DNA of 14,538 nt from CAZDAW01 sp964503685 (GTDB lineage Bacteria > Chloroflexota > Anaerolineae > Anaerolineales > Anaerolineaceae), in assembly GCA_964503685.1 (NCBI GenBank), contig CAZDAW010000092.1, positions 1 to 14,538 of the forward strand, in the 5' to 3' direction. Below, piece after piece: positions 1-7,099 of the stretch (its first letter is position 1; every line of letters starts with the position of its first letter). The notes under the pieces are model-generated. The model was given only the letters and a program-made list of their open reading frames with translations, did not search any database and was not told the DNA's origin. Position numbers and translations under genes: made by a program.

Positions 1-10
1 CGTCAAAATC

Positions 11-54
11 CGAGATTGCCACGCCTCGCCATTCTGTCGAGGCTCGCAATGACA
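11..54. repeat. REP-like imperfect palindromic repeat
   Basis: The stretch is an imperfect inverted repeat: GATTGCCACGCCTCG on the left (about 13-27) faces CGAGGCTCGCAAT (about 39-50), leaving a short loop. On the opposite strand it begins TGTCATTGCGAGCC and ends GGCAATCTCGG. This matches a widely dispersed family of intergenic palindromic repeats that begin TGTCATTGCGAG and end GCAATCTC, which I recall from many bacterial genomes. It lies downstream of the lipoprotein gene at 208-1095, in non-coding sequence. Family membership is from memory and copy number cannot be judged here. Confidence 0.6.
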
Positions 55-207
55 TTCAGGTGGCAACTTGGAATTATTTAATCGAATGATGATAAAGCTT
101 TTTATAATAAATTGTTTCTGCCGGGGAATATTGCTCCAATGGAAACGATTTATTATTTCGTGTAGATATGGAATGTGTTTAGTGAGCCAGAATAATAAAT
201 CTACGAC

Positions 208-1095
208 TTATGGGCAGGGGAAGATAGTGATATCCGAATAGACTTTCGAGCGGGTATATTCGTCATTCCTGTTTGCAAGAACAATTTGATATTGAAACCA
301 GGATTCTCCCCAGTGGTGAGGGTTGCTGACCTCGTCGCCGTTTATTTTTATACTGTATTCTCCGCCAGATTTTGGAGAAAAGTTTTTAGTTTCCCAATTC
401 GATTTATCATCCAGGTTTTTTGGGCGAAGACGGTAAAAGAGGGTCACGTAGTAGATTCCTTTGGGATCTGAGGCGTTGACGTTGATAATGACATGATCAG
501 GATCACCGCTGCATTTGAATTTCGTGGTTGATAAATCCGGCTCGGAAATTGAACCTTTATCAGGTGTGCTTGTTAGAGTAGGAGTAGTTTGTGTGGAAGT
601 TGGCAACGGCGTGTAGGTTGGATAAGGCGTATAGGTAGGCGCTGGTGTATTCTCGACTATTGGAGCGGTGGTAATTTGTGTATTGGGCGACGGGGCGGCG
701 GATTCTTCCTGGACAACAATCATTGAACTGACCGGATTTCCCCAGATGCCCTCTTTATTCTGGGCGCGCACCTGCAAGGTATAACTTCCCGGCGCCGGCG
801 GATTCCAGGTGAAGTTCATTACAGCGGATTGACCACCAGGGTCAGGATTTGGATCACTGGCAAGGATTTGCCCATTAACACTCAACTCAATAAGCGATAT
901 ACCTCCGATATCAGTCGCGTGATAGATAATCGTTACTGGAGCGAATGGGAGGCTGCTGTTGTTCTGAGGATTATCAATAAAAGATTGGGGGATGGTGTGG
1001 GATTTGGTAGATTGAATGCTGCTACCCGGCGCGCTGCACGCTAACGCCAATAATATTATAAAAAATAACACAAGAATTAATCGCTGGCATCTCAT
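208..1095 (-). CDS. Lipoprotein with Ig-like domain and Pro/Thr-rich linker
   Basis: This is an exported lipoprotein of 295 aa with unknown function. It has a positively charged N-terminus, a hydrophobic core and a lipobox (LALAC) with the lipid-modified cysteine at residue 20. Residues about 36-130 look like a bacterial Ig-like domain ending in a YTLQVRAQNKEG strand. Residues about 131-190 are a linker of repeated PTYTP-like units, typical of Chloroflexota surface proteins. The rest (about 190-295) is a second beta-rich domain with a Cys near each end (KFKCSGD and FPCP), which could form a disulfide. The start is supported by GAGG 9 bases upstream. The gene is transcribed away from the 681-aa secreted protein across a shared intergenic region. 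A role in envelope binding or adhesion is only a guess. Confidence 0.85.
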   Translation of the reverse strand: MRCQRLILVLFFIILLALACSAPGSSIQSTKSHTIPQSFIDNPQNNSSLPFAPVTIIYHATDIGGISLIELSVNGQILASDPNPDPGGQSAVMNFTWNPPAPGSYTLQVRAQNKEGIWGNPVSSMIVVQEESAAPSPNTQITTAPIVENTPAPTYTPYPTYTPLPTSTQTTPTLTSTPDKGSISEPDLSTTKFKCSGDPDHVIINVNASDPKGIYYVTLFYRLRPKNLDDKSNWETKNFSPKSGGEYSIKINGDEVSNPHHWGESWFQYQIVLANRNDEYTRSKVYSDITIFPCP

Positions 1096-1575
1096 AATTC
1101 ATTTCCTCACATTTTGGAATAGCTGTTGATGAAAATAATCAAGAGTTTGGGTGTATTTTTGATAGAGGGTCGTAAAAAGGATATTTAAAATTATAAGATT
1201 AAAGTGGACAGAATTGTGCAGTCAGTGCTGATGAAATTGTTGAGATTGACCCAGAAAAGCAAAACTAACTTCGCATACTATCGTAAAAAGGTCTGGAATA
1301 TCTAACCTGATGAATTAAGGCGCATTTCTCATTCTTCCAGAAATACAGTTGCCAAAATGGGCATGATCGTGATCGCTCCGCCTATTGTAAAATGGCGCTT
1401 AATAACGCAGACCAGAAACCAGGCTTAATGGCAATGGGCTTATTCTTTATTTTGTGTTTATCCCACCGTGTCAAGTGTGGTTGAAAATGTCGTGTTGAAT
1501 TTGTATAATAATTGTAGAAGATCCTGTTCTATTGTTTCTTTATATTGTTGTTGGGAACAATAACAGGAGGCTGTA
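1096..1575. other. Intergenic region between divergent genes
   Basis: This gap of 480 bases separates the lipoprotein gene (minus) from the secreted propeller/FN3 protein (plus). I see no convincing gene in it on either strand; all reading frames are short and broken. The right end holds the promoter, a small leader hairpin (ATTGTT 1544-1549 pairing with AACAAT 1556-1561) and the ribosome binding site of the plus-strand gene. The middle (about 1200-1440) shows no recognisable mobile element or RNA gene. Confidence 0.6.
1481..1509 (+). promoter_or_regulatory. Sigma-70-type promoter of the secreted protein gene
   Basis: TTGAAA (1481-1486) and TATAAT (1504-1509) are separated by exactly 17 bases, near the housekeeping consensus. 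Transcription would start near 1516, giving a leader of about 60 bases that contains a 6-bp hairpin (1544-1561) just before AGGAGG (1565-1570). This is a sequence match only; no start site is measured. Confidence 0.7.
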
Positions 1576-3621
1576 ATGAAAACAATTATTTACATGTTTA
1601 ATTTTTTATTGGTGGGCGGATTATTACCTTTTCCCATTCATATCACAGCAGCAGATACCCATATACCTGTTCCTGGATGGAGTCAGATAAACCCGCCTGG
1701 ATTTGGCGACTCGACATATCCGGTTGTCAAGGCTTTGGAAGTCTATAATGGTCAATTATACGCGGCGATCAACCAATATTCTGCTTTCAGCGACAGCGCG
1801 TATTTACAGCGCATGAATGCAGACGGTACCTGGGAGAAGGCAGCCAGTTTTGATTTTTTCCACATTGAAGATATGCAAACTCATGGAGGGTATCTTTTTC
1901 TTGGGGGTCGATTTTTTCTTGACCCTGGGAACACGCCGGCAATATTTCGGTTTGATGGCAGTCAGGTAGATTGGATCACCACTACTTATACTTTTGGTGA
2001 AGCAAATCAGAAAATATCCCAGATGTTTGAATATGCTGGTGTTTTATACGCGGCAACTAAGACGACCGGTGGGGCGGGATTCTGGACGGAATTATGGTAT
2101 TGCGATACAACGACTTGTGATACCTGGCATAAGCTCTATTCCGGGGACGATCTGGCCTCTAATGATTCAATTCCAACATTTTCGGTTTTCGATAATGTGG
2201 CTTATGCCGGAATGTCAGGCGGAGAAATTTATCGCTGTGATCCGGTCGAAACAGGAAACGCCTGCACGACTTCTGTGGGATGGGTATCAGCCAGTACCGC
2301 CGGATTCGGCGCGCCGCATCCCTCTTTTGGGGCATTGGCTGTATTTACATCACAGGATCGACTATTTGCAGGCATCAACAGCAGCGCCGGAGCGCAAATC
2401 TGGTATTGCAACCGCTCGGATGATTGTGACGCAAATGGCGACTGGCAGCAGGTAACTGATCCGAGTTGGAATCCATCCGGCGGTTATTTGATCAGGGCGA
2501 TGGGAGAATTCAATAACCAATTTTATGTCATACTGGATGATGTGAGTTTGGGGATTCAGGTATGGCGCAGCGTTGATGGAATAAGTTGGGAAAAATTCCC
2601 TGCTGCCCCGGATGGTTTTGGCGATGAATCGCATGTTGCCGAAACAAATGCCGCCCTGACGATCTTCAATAATCTTTTCATCGTGGGTACTTACAATGAA
2701 AGTCTGGGTGGAGGCGTGTGGGCTACATCGGGAGATGCAGCAACTTTATCCCTGATTGTTCCCGCGGATGGGGCTCGATTAAAGCAACGTAATCCAATGC
2801 TGGATTGGACCGATGTCAGCGGGGCAGAGGGGTACCAGCTTCAACTCGCCAATAGGGTTGACTTCAGCCGATTGGTAAAAAATTATTCCGGGTTAACAGT
2901 GTCAGAAAAAATAATCACTGGTCTTGCAGCAAAAAAGACATATTACTGGCGTGTGCGAACATTAGTGGGAGGAGTTTGGAGTGATTGGGCTGAAGCGAGG
3001 AGTTTTATTGTTTCAAATCCGCCCAAGCGCCCCACATTATTGCGCCCAGTAAATGGGACAGTGGTTAAGACAGCTTTGCCTACTCTCAGGTGGACAGTAA
3101 GCAGTCGTCCGAGAGCGGCCTATTTTAAGCTGCAAGTAGATAATGATTTAACAATGAATTCACCCATTGTCAATGTAGATCATGCTGTTGGAAGAAGAAT
3201 GACTCTCGATAGTCCTCTTGATAATAATGTGAGATATTACTGGCGAGTGATGGCCTGTAATTTGGATGATGAATGTGGCCCCTGGTCGAGGAGCTTCAAT
3301 TTTATTACCCGTGCAGCGCGGGTCGATTTAAAGTCGCCTGAACATTTGGCAATCGTTGCAGAATTGCGCCCAACATTTGAATGGTCAGGGGTAACCAATG
3401 ATACGACCAATCGGTATGAAATTCGTATTGGTAGAGGTGTTAGTGCAAAAGGGAATGTGACCCGAATCATCAAAGATACATGGGTAACAGGCTTGACCTA
3501 TACCATCAATAAAGATTTATTGCCTCATACAAACTATTACTGGCAGGTGCGTTCAAAAGGAATGGGGGGGAATAATTTAGGGCTATGGTCAGATGCCCGA
3601 TCATTTAACGTATCGCCGTAA
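1576..3621 (+). CDS. Secreted beta-propeller-like protein with three FN3-like repeats
   Basis: This large exported protein (681 aa) has no recognised enzymatic motif. A signal peptide occupies residues 1-26, ending near ITAADTH. Residues about 35-390 hold roughly seven repeats of the type 'hydrophobic-YNGQLYAA / FNNLFIVGT / IYRCDP', which suggests a beta-propeller of the Kelch or sortilin kind. Three FN3-like domains of about 95 residues follow, starting near 391, 483 and 579. Each carries a YYWRV or YYWQV strand, at about 455, 553 and 653. There is no transmembrane anchor, LPXTG or sorting domain at the C-terminus, so it is probably released or loosely attached. AGGAGG sits 5 bases before the start and a consensus promoter lies upstream. 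Binding to polymers or surface proteins is plausible but unproven. Confidence 0.85.
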   Translation: MKTIIYMFNFLLVGGLLPFPIHITAADTHIPVPGWSQINPPGFGDSTYPVVKALEVYNGQLYAAINQYSAFSDSAYLQRMNADGTWEKAASFDFFHIEDMQTHGGYLFLGGRFFLDPGNTPAIFRFDGSQVDWITTTYTFGEANQKISQMFEYAGVLYAATKTTGGAGFWTELWYCDTTTCDTWHKLYSGDDLASNDSIPTFSVFDNVAYAGMSGGEIYRCDPVETGNACTTSVGWVSASTAGFGAPHPSFGALAVFTSQDRLFAGINSSAGAQIWYCNRSDDCDANGDWQQVTDPSWNPSGGYLIRAMGEFNNQFYVILDDVSLGIQVWRSVDGISWEKFPAAPDGFGDESHVAETNAALTIFNNLFIVGTYNESLGGGVWATSGDAATLSLIVPADGARLKQRNPMLDWTDVSGAEGYQLQLANRVDFSRLVKNYSGLTVSEKIITGLAAKKTYYWRVRTLVGGVWSDWAEARSFIVSNPPKRPTLLRPVNGTVVKTALPTLRWTVSSRPRAAYFKLQVDNDLTMNSPIVNVDHAVGRRMTLDSPLDNNVRYYWRVMACNLDDECGPWSRSFNFITRAARVDLKSPEHLAIVAELRPTFEWSGVTNDTTNRYEIRIGRGVSAKGNVTRIIKDTWVTGLTYTINKDLLPHTNYYWQVRSKGMGGNNLGLWSDARSFNVSP

Positions 3622-3746
3622 TATTGTTGATAAAAAAATTACATCGTCAGAATTTAGATCTTGTTGTTTTAATAATAAAATGAATGTTGGGGAAAACTTA
3701 TCTCCTATTATAAAGAAATAGACTAAATATTAATTGGTTTACCCAC

Positions 3747-3777
3747 TTGACTCTATAGCGGTGATAGGGTGTATATT
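3747..3777 (+). promoter_or_regulatory. MerR-type promoter with 19-base spacer and operator dyad
   Basis: TTGACT (3747-3752) and TATATT (3772-3777) are 19 bases apart. This over-long spacer is the hallmark of promoters activated by MerR-family proteins. A dyad fills the spacer: ACTCTAT (3750-3756) and ATAGGGT (3764-3770), 6 of 7 bases complementary, with 7 bases between. The promoter lies directly upstream of a MerR-family gene, so autoregulation is the natural reading. The transcript would have a leader of only about 20 bases. Confidence 0.75.
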
Positions 3778-3803
3778 ATGCATGGATTTGATATGAAGAC
3801 GCC

Positions 3804-4619
3804 ATGAAATTTAAAATCGGTGATTTTGCCAGGCTGGGTCAGGTAAGTGTTCAGACGATACGTTATTACGATAACCTGGGGTTGTTAAAGCCCTGCGAGG
3901 TGGATCCGTTTACCAATTATCGTTATTACTCGCTGGAGCAACTCCCAAGATTGGTGCGAATTCTGTCATATAAAGATCTTGGCTTTTCTTTAGAGCAAAT
4001 CAGCAATATGTTGGTTGAAGATTTGCCTGCTTCTGAATTGCGCAGGTTGCTTCTTATTAAACAGAAGGAACTGCGGGAACAGGTGCAAGAGCATCTCGAT
4101 CGGTTGGAACGAATAGAATCTCGTCTTAGGAGAATAGAACAGGATAATAGTCAGTCAACCTATGATGTTATCCTTAAATCGGTTGAACCGTTGCGCGTAG
4201 TGTCCTTACGTGGAACGGTGTCATCGTTTTGGGATGCCAGCCCCCTATGGATGAAATTAGTTGACATACTTAATAGAAATCATATCAAACCGCGATCGCC
4301 CAGTTTCACGCTCTGTCATGCGACTGATCCGGAGATAGATATCGAGGTTTGTTTTCCATTAGGGTCAGATGTTAAGGAATGCGATGATATTAATATCAGT
4401 GTCTTACCAGCAGAAACTATGGCCTGTACCATCCATAATGGGTCTTTTGGTGGATTAATTACAGCATTTACTTCCCTGATCAAGTGGATAGATGATAATA
4501 ATTTCACTATAGTTGGGCCAGATCGAGAGATATATTTGCAATTACCCAAAGAGGGCCAGTTTTCAAGTGATCCCAATGCAATAACCGAATTACAGGTTCC
4601 TGTTCAGAGGATGAATTGA
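3804..4619 (+). CDS. MerR-family regulator with GyrI-like effector domain
   Basis: This is a cytoplasmic transcription activator of the BmrR type, 271 aa. Residues 1-70 are a MerR winged helix-turn-helix with the family signature TIRYYDNLGLLKP (18-30) and NYRYY. Residues about 75-118 are a charged dimerisation coiled coil rich in Leu, Arg and Glu. Residues about 122-271 resemble the GyrI/AraC-effector small-molecule domain, beginning at YDVILKSVEPLRVVSLRG. Family members bind hydrophobic or cationic drugs and twist promoters with 19-base spacers. Such a promoter lies right in front of this gene, so it probably controls itself. No efflux pump is next to it. The following TrmO-family gene lies 87 bases downstream on the same strand and may be cotranscribed. 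The effector is unknown. A clear Shine-Dalgarno is missing at this start. Confidence 0.9.
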   Translation: MKFKIGDFARLGQVSVQTIRYYDNLGLLKPCEVDPFTNYRYYSLEQLPRLVRILSYKDLGFSLEQISNMLVEDLPASELRRLLLIKQKELREQVQEHLDRLERIESRLRRIEQDNSQSTYDVILKSVEPLRVVSLRGTVSSFWDASPLWMKLVDILNRNHIKPRSPSFTLCHATDPEIDIEVCFPLGSDVKECDDINISVLPAETMACTIHNGSFGGLITAFTSLIKWIDDNNFTIVGPDREIYLQLPKEGQFSSDPNAITELQVPVQRMN

Positions 4620-4659
4620 ACAGGTCATTATTCTTGGATTCTTTCGCAGTTGTGTAAAC

Positions 4660-4671
4660 CAGCGGCCGCTG
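4660..4671. repeat. 12-base perfect palindrome CAGCGGCCGCTG
   Basis: This exact GC-rich palindrome lies in the gap between the MerR gene and the TrmO-family gene and is flanked by AAAC and GTTTC. Followed by a T-rich run (TTTCAATTTTATT), it could form a weak terminator hairpin on the plus strand or be a protein-binding site. Its short stem makes strong termination doubtful. Confidence 0.4.
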
Positions 4672-4706
4672 TTTCAATTTTATTCAATTTAATTTGGAGG
4701 TAAAAG

Positions 4707-5204
4707 ATGTCTAGCCGTGATATTGTTTTATCATCGGTCGGTTTCGTGCGCCATGGTCAAGATGGCTTTGTTCTTGAAATCGATTCTGCTTTCCGCCCGG
4801 CGCTTGTGGGACTGGAAGGTTTCAGTCACCTGAATGTGATCTGGTGGAGCCACCATCTGGATAACAAAGAAAGTCGCGGTATTTTACAATGTGATCAGCC
4901 CTACCAGAATGCGCCTGCCCGCCTGGGCATTTTTGCAACGCGCTCTCCGATGCGCCCAAACCCGTTGTGTCTATCGGTTGCCCCGGTGATCGATATGGAT
5001 ATCGAAGCTGGCCGGATATTTGTTGCGTATATTGATGCTGAAGATGAGACGCCTATTCTCGATATCAAACCTTACCATCCCTGTGCAGATCGGGTGCGTG
5101 ATGTTGGCGTACCTGAGTGGTGTCGACACTGGCCGGTTTGGTTTGAAGATTCAGGTGATTTCGATTGGGAGAAAGAGATGACCTGCTCGCAAGAAGTATC
5201 TTGA
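4707..5204 (+). CDS. TrmO/TsaA-family SAM-dependent methyltransferase, short form
   Basis: This is a 165-aa member of the TsaA-like (TrmO) family. Characterised TrmO uses S-adenosylmethionine to N6-methylate t6A at position 37 of some tRNAs. Family motifs are clear: a VGFVRH opening strand, LEGFSHLNVIWWSHH (36-50), the signature FATRSPMRPNPLCLS (76-90) and PILDIKPYHP (116-125). E. coli TrmO is about 235 aa. This protein has only the core domain, and Cys88 stands where Gly is more usual. Such short forms may act on another substrate, so TrmO activity is not certain. GGAGG (4696-4700) is 6 bases from the start. A strong hairpin terminator follows at 5292-5325. It could share a transcript with the upstream MerR gene. 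Confidence 0.85.
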   Translation: MSSRDIVLSSVGFVRHGQDGFVLEIDSAFRPALVGLEGFSHLNVIWWSHHLDNKESRGILQCDQPYQNAPARLGIFATRSPMRPNPLCLSVAPVIDMDIEAGRIFVAYIDAEDETPILDIKPYHPCADRVRDVGVPEWCRHWPVWFEDSGDFDWEKEMTCSQEVS

Positions 5205-5291
5205 TCAGAAAATTTGCTGGCAATGTAGCCGGTGAATCAAAATAATGATGATTTAAAACAAAGATTACTGTCTTAAAAATTATTTACAAAT

Positions 5292-5325
5292 AAAAGAGGT
5301 TGCCCTGGTTTGGACAACCTCTTTT
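5292..5325. terminator. Bidirectional intrinsic terminator
   Basis: AAAAGAGGTTG (5292-5302) and CAACCTCTTTT (5315-5325) form a perfect 11-bp stem around a 12-base loop. The A-rich and T-rich ends work on either strand. It sits between the convergent TrmO-family gene (ends 5204) and the permease gene (ends 5382), so it most likely stops transcription from both sides. Confidence 0.85.
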
Positions 5326-5381
5326 GTTACAAAGCTGAAATTTCTGATAAAAAATCTACCAGGAATTTACTTCAGCAAGCG

Positions 5382-6767
5382 TCAGTCAATTGCTGCTCGT
5401 TCAACCGGTGGTTTGAAAATCATAAAGATGAGGTTGAGAAGGATGCCGAATACTGCGCCGGTGGCGATGGCGGGTAAACCATTGGGGAAGAGCCCCTGCA
5501 GAATTGGGAAGGGCAGGAAACCGCCAGAGTAACCAATGTTGCCGCCGATACCAACGATGAGGATGACGGCGCCGATGGCGAGTTGTTTCGGATCGAACAG
5601 ATTGACCTTTTCGGACATCATAAGGGCAATACCCTGCATACCAATGACGCCGAACAGATAGATGGATAGACCACCACTGACTGCGGTCGGGATACTGGAA
5701 ACGATATCAGCCAGCGGGCCAATGAAGCCCAGGATGATAGCGATGGCGCCAGCGCAGATCAGCACCGGGCCGGAGTAGTTACGGGTGATGACCATCAGGG
5801 AGTTGTTCTCGCCGTAGTTGGTACCAGCGGTTGAGCCGAAGATACCATTGATGATATCATCAAGGCCGTCCAGCATCAGGTTGAGGCCGATGTATTGGCT
5901 CAGTCCGATCTTCTTTTTGCCCATTTCTTCAGCCAAGTGGTCGATATACAGGCTGATCTGATACAGGTGGGCAGTCGATTCAGGGATGGTGGCGATAGCC
6001 ATAACCCCAATGCCGAAGATAACGGTCAGAGTCAGTGGATCATTGAATACCGGGAAGGTGAATTTTGGCGCTCGAATGATTGCCGATGTGAATTTCAAAT
6101 TGACTAATCCGAAAGGAATAGCCGCAAGGTAACCAACGATTGCGCCTAAAAGGATTGGCAGCATGCCAATGAATCCCTTGCCCTGCAGGTAAACCGAAAA
6201 GCAGATAGCAGCCAACAAAGTGATGAGGGCAACCACCCACCAGGTTACGGAACCGGTCATAATGCCGCCGGATACACCGCTTGCCATGTTGAGAGCTGAA
6301 GCGCCGAGGCCAATACCAATGGTGCATGCCACTGAACCTGTGACGATTGGAGGTAGGACTTTATCAACGCCTTCTTTACCACCAGTGAGGCGGATGATCA
6401 AGCCGACGATGACGTTGATAATACCGGTGGCCAGGAAGCCTGCCTGGACGACTGAGAGTGTGTAGGGATCAGCTTCTACACTGAACTCAGCTTTGGTGAT
6501 GGCTGTTACAGCGGCGAGGTAGCTAAAGCTGGAACCGTAATAAAGGGGGATGTATGTTCCCATGCTCAGTTTGGCGCCGATCAAAGCAACGATTGTGCCA
6601 AGACCGGTCACTGTCAACACGGTGCTGACAGGGAAGCCCATAATCAGGGCGCACAGAACGGTTGCGGGGAACATGGTGATGACGTGCTGAAGACCGAGCA
6701 GGAGCATCTTACCAAATGGCGGTTGGTCATTTGGAAGATATCCAAGAACTTTTGTTTCAGTTGCCAT
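5382..6767 (-). CDS. UraA-type NCS2 nucleobase permease
   Basis: This inner-membrane nucleobase:cation symporter (461 aa) has about 12-14 hydrophobic segments. The family Gln-His pair is at residues 27-28 (LLGLQHVITMFP). The signature loop reads GTNYGENNSLMVITRNYS with Glu320, and an earlier acidic residue, Glu263, lies in IPESTAHLYQ. E. coli UraA has a very similar YGEN...ITRVYS segment, and its two conserved glutamates contact uracil. Xanthine carriers instead carry a QNNG-type motif, so a uracil-like substrate is favoured. I chose the ATG at 6767 (MATETK) because AAGGAAGG lies about 8 bases upstream. An in-frame ATG at 6791 would add 8 residues but lacks a binding site. A long structured leader precedes it, and the bidirectional terminator follows. 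It probably feeds the hydroxylase encoded upstream. Confidence 0.9.
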   Translation of the reverse strand: MATETKVLGYLPNDQPPFGKMLLLGLQHVITMFPATVLCALIMGFPVSTVLTVTGLGTIVALIGAKLSMGTYIPLYYGSSFSYLAAVTAITKAEFSVEADPYTLSVVQAGFLATGIINVIVGLIIRLTGGKEGVDKVLPPIVTGSVACTIGIGLGASALNMASGVSGGIMTGSVTWWVVALITLLAAICFSVYLQGKGFIGMLPILLGAIVGYLAAIPFGLVNLKFTSAIIRAPKFTFPVFNDPLTLTVIFGIGVMAIATIPESTAHLYQISLYIDHLAEEMGKKKIGLSQYIGLNLMLDGLDDIINGIFGSTAGTNYGENNSLMVITRNYSGPVLICAGAIAIILGFIGPLADIVSSIPTAVSGGLSIYLFGVIGMQGIALMMSEKVNLFDPKQLAIGAVILIVGIGGNIGYSGGFLPFPILQGLFPNGLPAIATGAVFGILLNLIFMIFKPPVERAAID

Positions 6768-6840
6768 TACAAATTCCTTCCTTTCTTCCATGATGGTTTG
6801 AAACTTGCTTTACTTGGTTTAATAAAATACAAAAAAGAAT

Positions 6841-6885
6841 TTAAAGATCATGTACTAACTTCGAGCAATCAAACCACTCAATCAT
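6841..6885 (-). CDS. Possible 14-codon leader peptide (MIEWFDCSKLVHDL)
   Basis: An ATG at 6885 opens a 14-residue frame that stops with TAA at 6841, about 74 bases before the permease start. It is preceded by AAGGGAAGGA directly at the start, and further up by AAGGAGGTGATC, a perfect 12-base complement to the common 16S rRNA 3' end. Good ribosome binding in front of a tiny frame suggests an upstream open reading frame that couples or attenuates permease expression. Nothing in the peptide (one Trp, one Cys) points to a specific amino acid. Chance occurrence is possible. Confidence 0.3.
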   Translation of the reverse strand: MIEWFDCSKLVHDL

Positions 6886-6934
6886 TCCTTCCCTTGCGAT
6901 CACCTCCTTCCCTCTTACTTCTTCTCTCCTTGCT

Positions 6935-6976
6935 GCTCTGGTTGTGTTGCTATGCTCACCAAACAATAACCAGAGC
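6935..6976 (-). promoter_or_regulatory. 9-bp inverted repeat in the permease leader
   Basis: GCTCTGGTT (6935-6943) and AACCAGAGC (6968-6976) are perfectly complementary and enclose 24 bases. The enclosed part can form a further short TGTT/AACA pairing. In the permease transcript this gives a long bulged hairpin just upstream of the purine-rich ribosome-binding stretch. No T-run follows, so it is not a simple terminator. Confidence 0.5.
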
Positions 6977-7008
6977 GCCTATCGGTGAAATTGAACACCC
7001 CCGTAATA

Positions 7009-7068
7009 TTAAACCCCCCCACCAGAAAATCGTTTCGTTTGATGGGATATCAGGTGAGGGGGATTTAA
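7009..7068 (-). terminator. Possible terminator or regulatory hairpin after the coxG-like gene
   Basis: On the plus strand TTAAACCCCCCCACC (7009-7023) faces GGTGAGGGGGATTTAA (7053-7068). The two pair with one mismatch and one bulge across a 29-base loop. In the minus-strand RNA the descending arm ends in GGGGGGGTTTAATATT, a short T/A-rich tail. It starts about 30 bases after the coxG-like stop, so it could end that operon. The weak T-run leaves room for an antiterminated or regulatory structure instead. Confidence 0.5.
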
Positions 7069-7069
7069 T

Positions 7070-7092
7070 CATTTACACTAACATTTTACACT
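7070..7092. repeat. Two direct repeats CATTT(T)ACACT
   Basis: CATTTACACT (7070-7079) and CATTTTACACT (7082-7092) repeat with a 12-base period, just after the stop of the coxG-like gene and before the permease leader hairpins. A period near one helical turn would suit a tandem operator. The short length means chance cannot be excluded. Confidence 0.35.
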
Positions 7093-7099
7093 TTTTTGA

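Larger units (their letters stand above)
6792..7099 (-). promoter_or_regulatory. Structured leader between coxG-like gene and permease
   Basis: This gap of about 308 bases on the permease strand holds, in order from coxG: two direct repeats, a large G/C inverted repeat (7009-7068), a 9-bp stem (6935-6976), a purine-rich stretch with a 12-base perfect Shine-Dalgarno and a 14-codon open frame (6841-6885). I do not recognise a named riboswitch (no purine, PRPP or Moco consensus that I can identify). The density of pairing elements in front of a transporter suggests RNA-based or protein-based control, but this is inference. Confidence 0.5.

Noticed and set aside
1200..1440. Possible decayed gene or transposase remnant
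   Set aside because: No frame gives a recognisable protein fragment and no terminal repeats are visible.
5382..6767. Annotation as xanthine permease
   Set aside because: The signature loop is YGEN...ITR as in UraA, not the QNNG type of xanthine carriers.
6792..7099. Purine riboswitch before the permease
   Set aside because: None of the conserved loop sequences of the purine class can be seen; the region is left as an unnamed structured leader.
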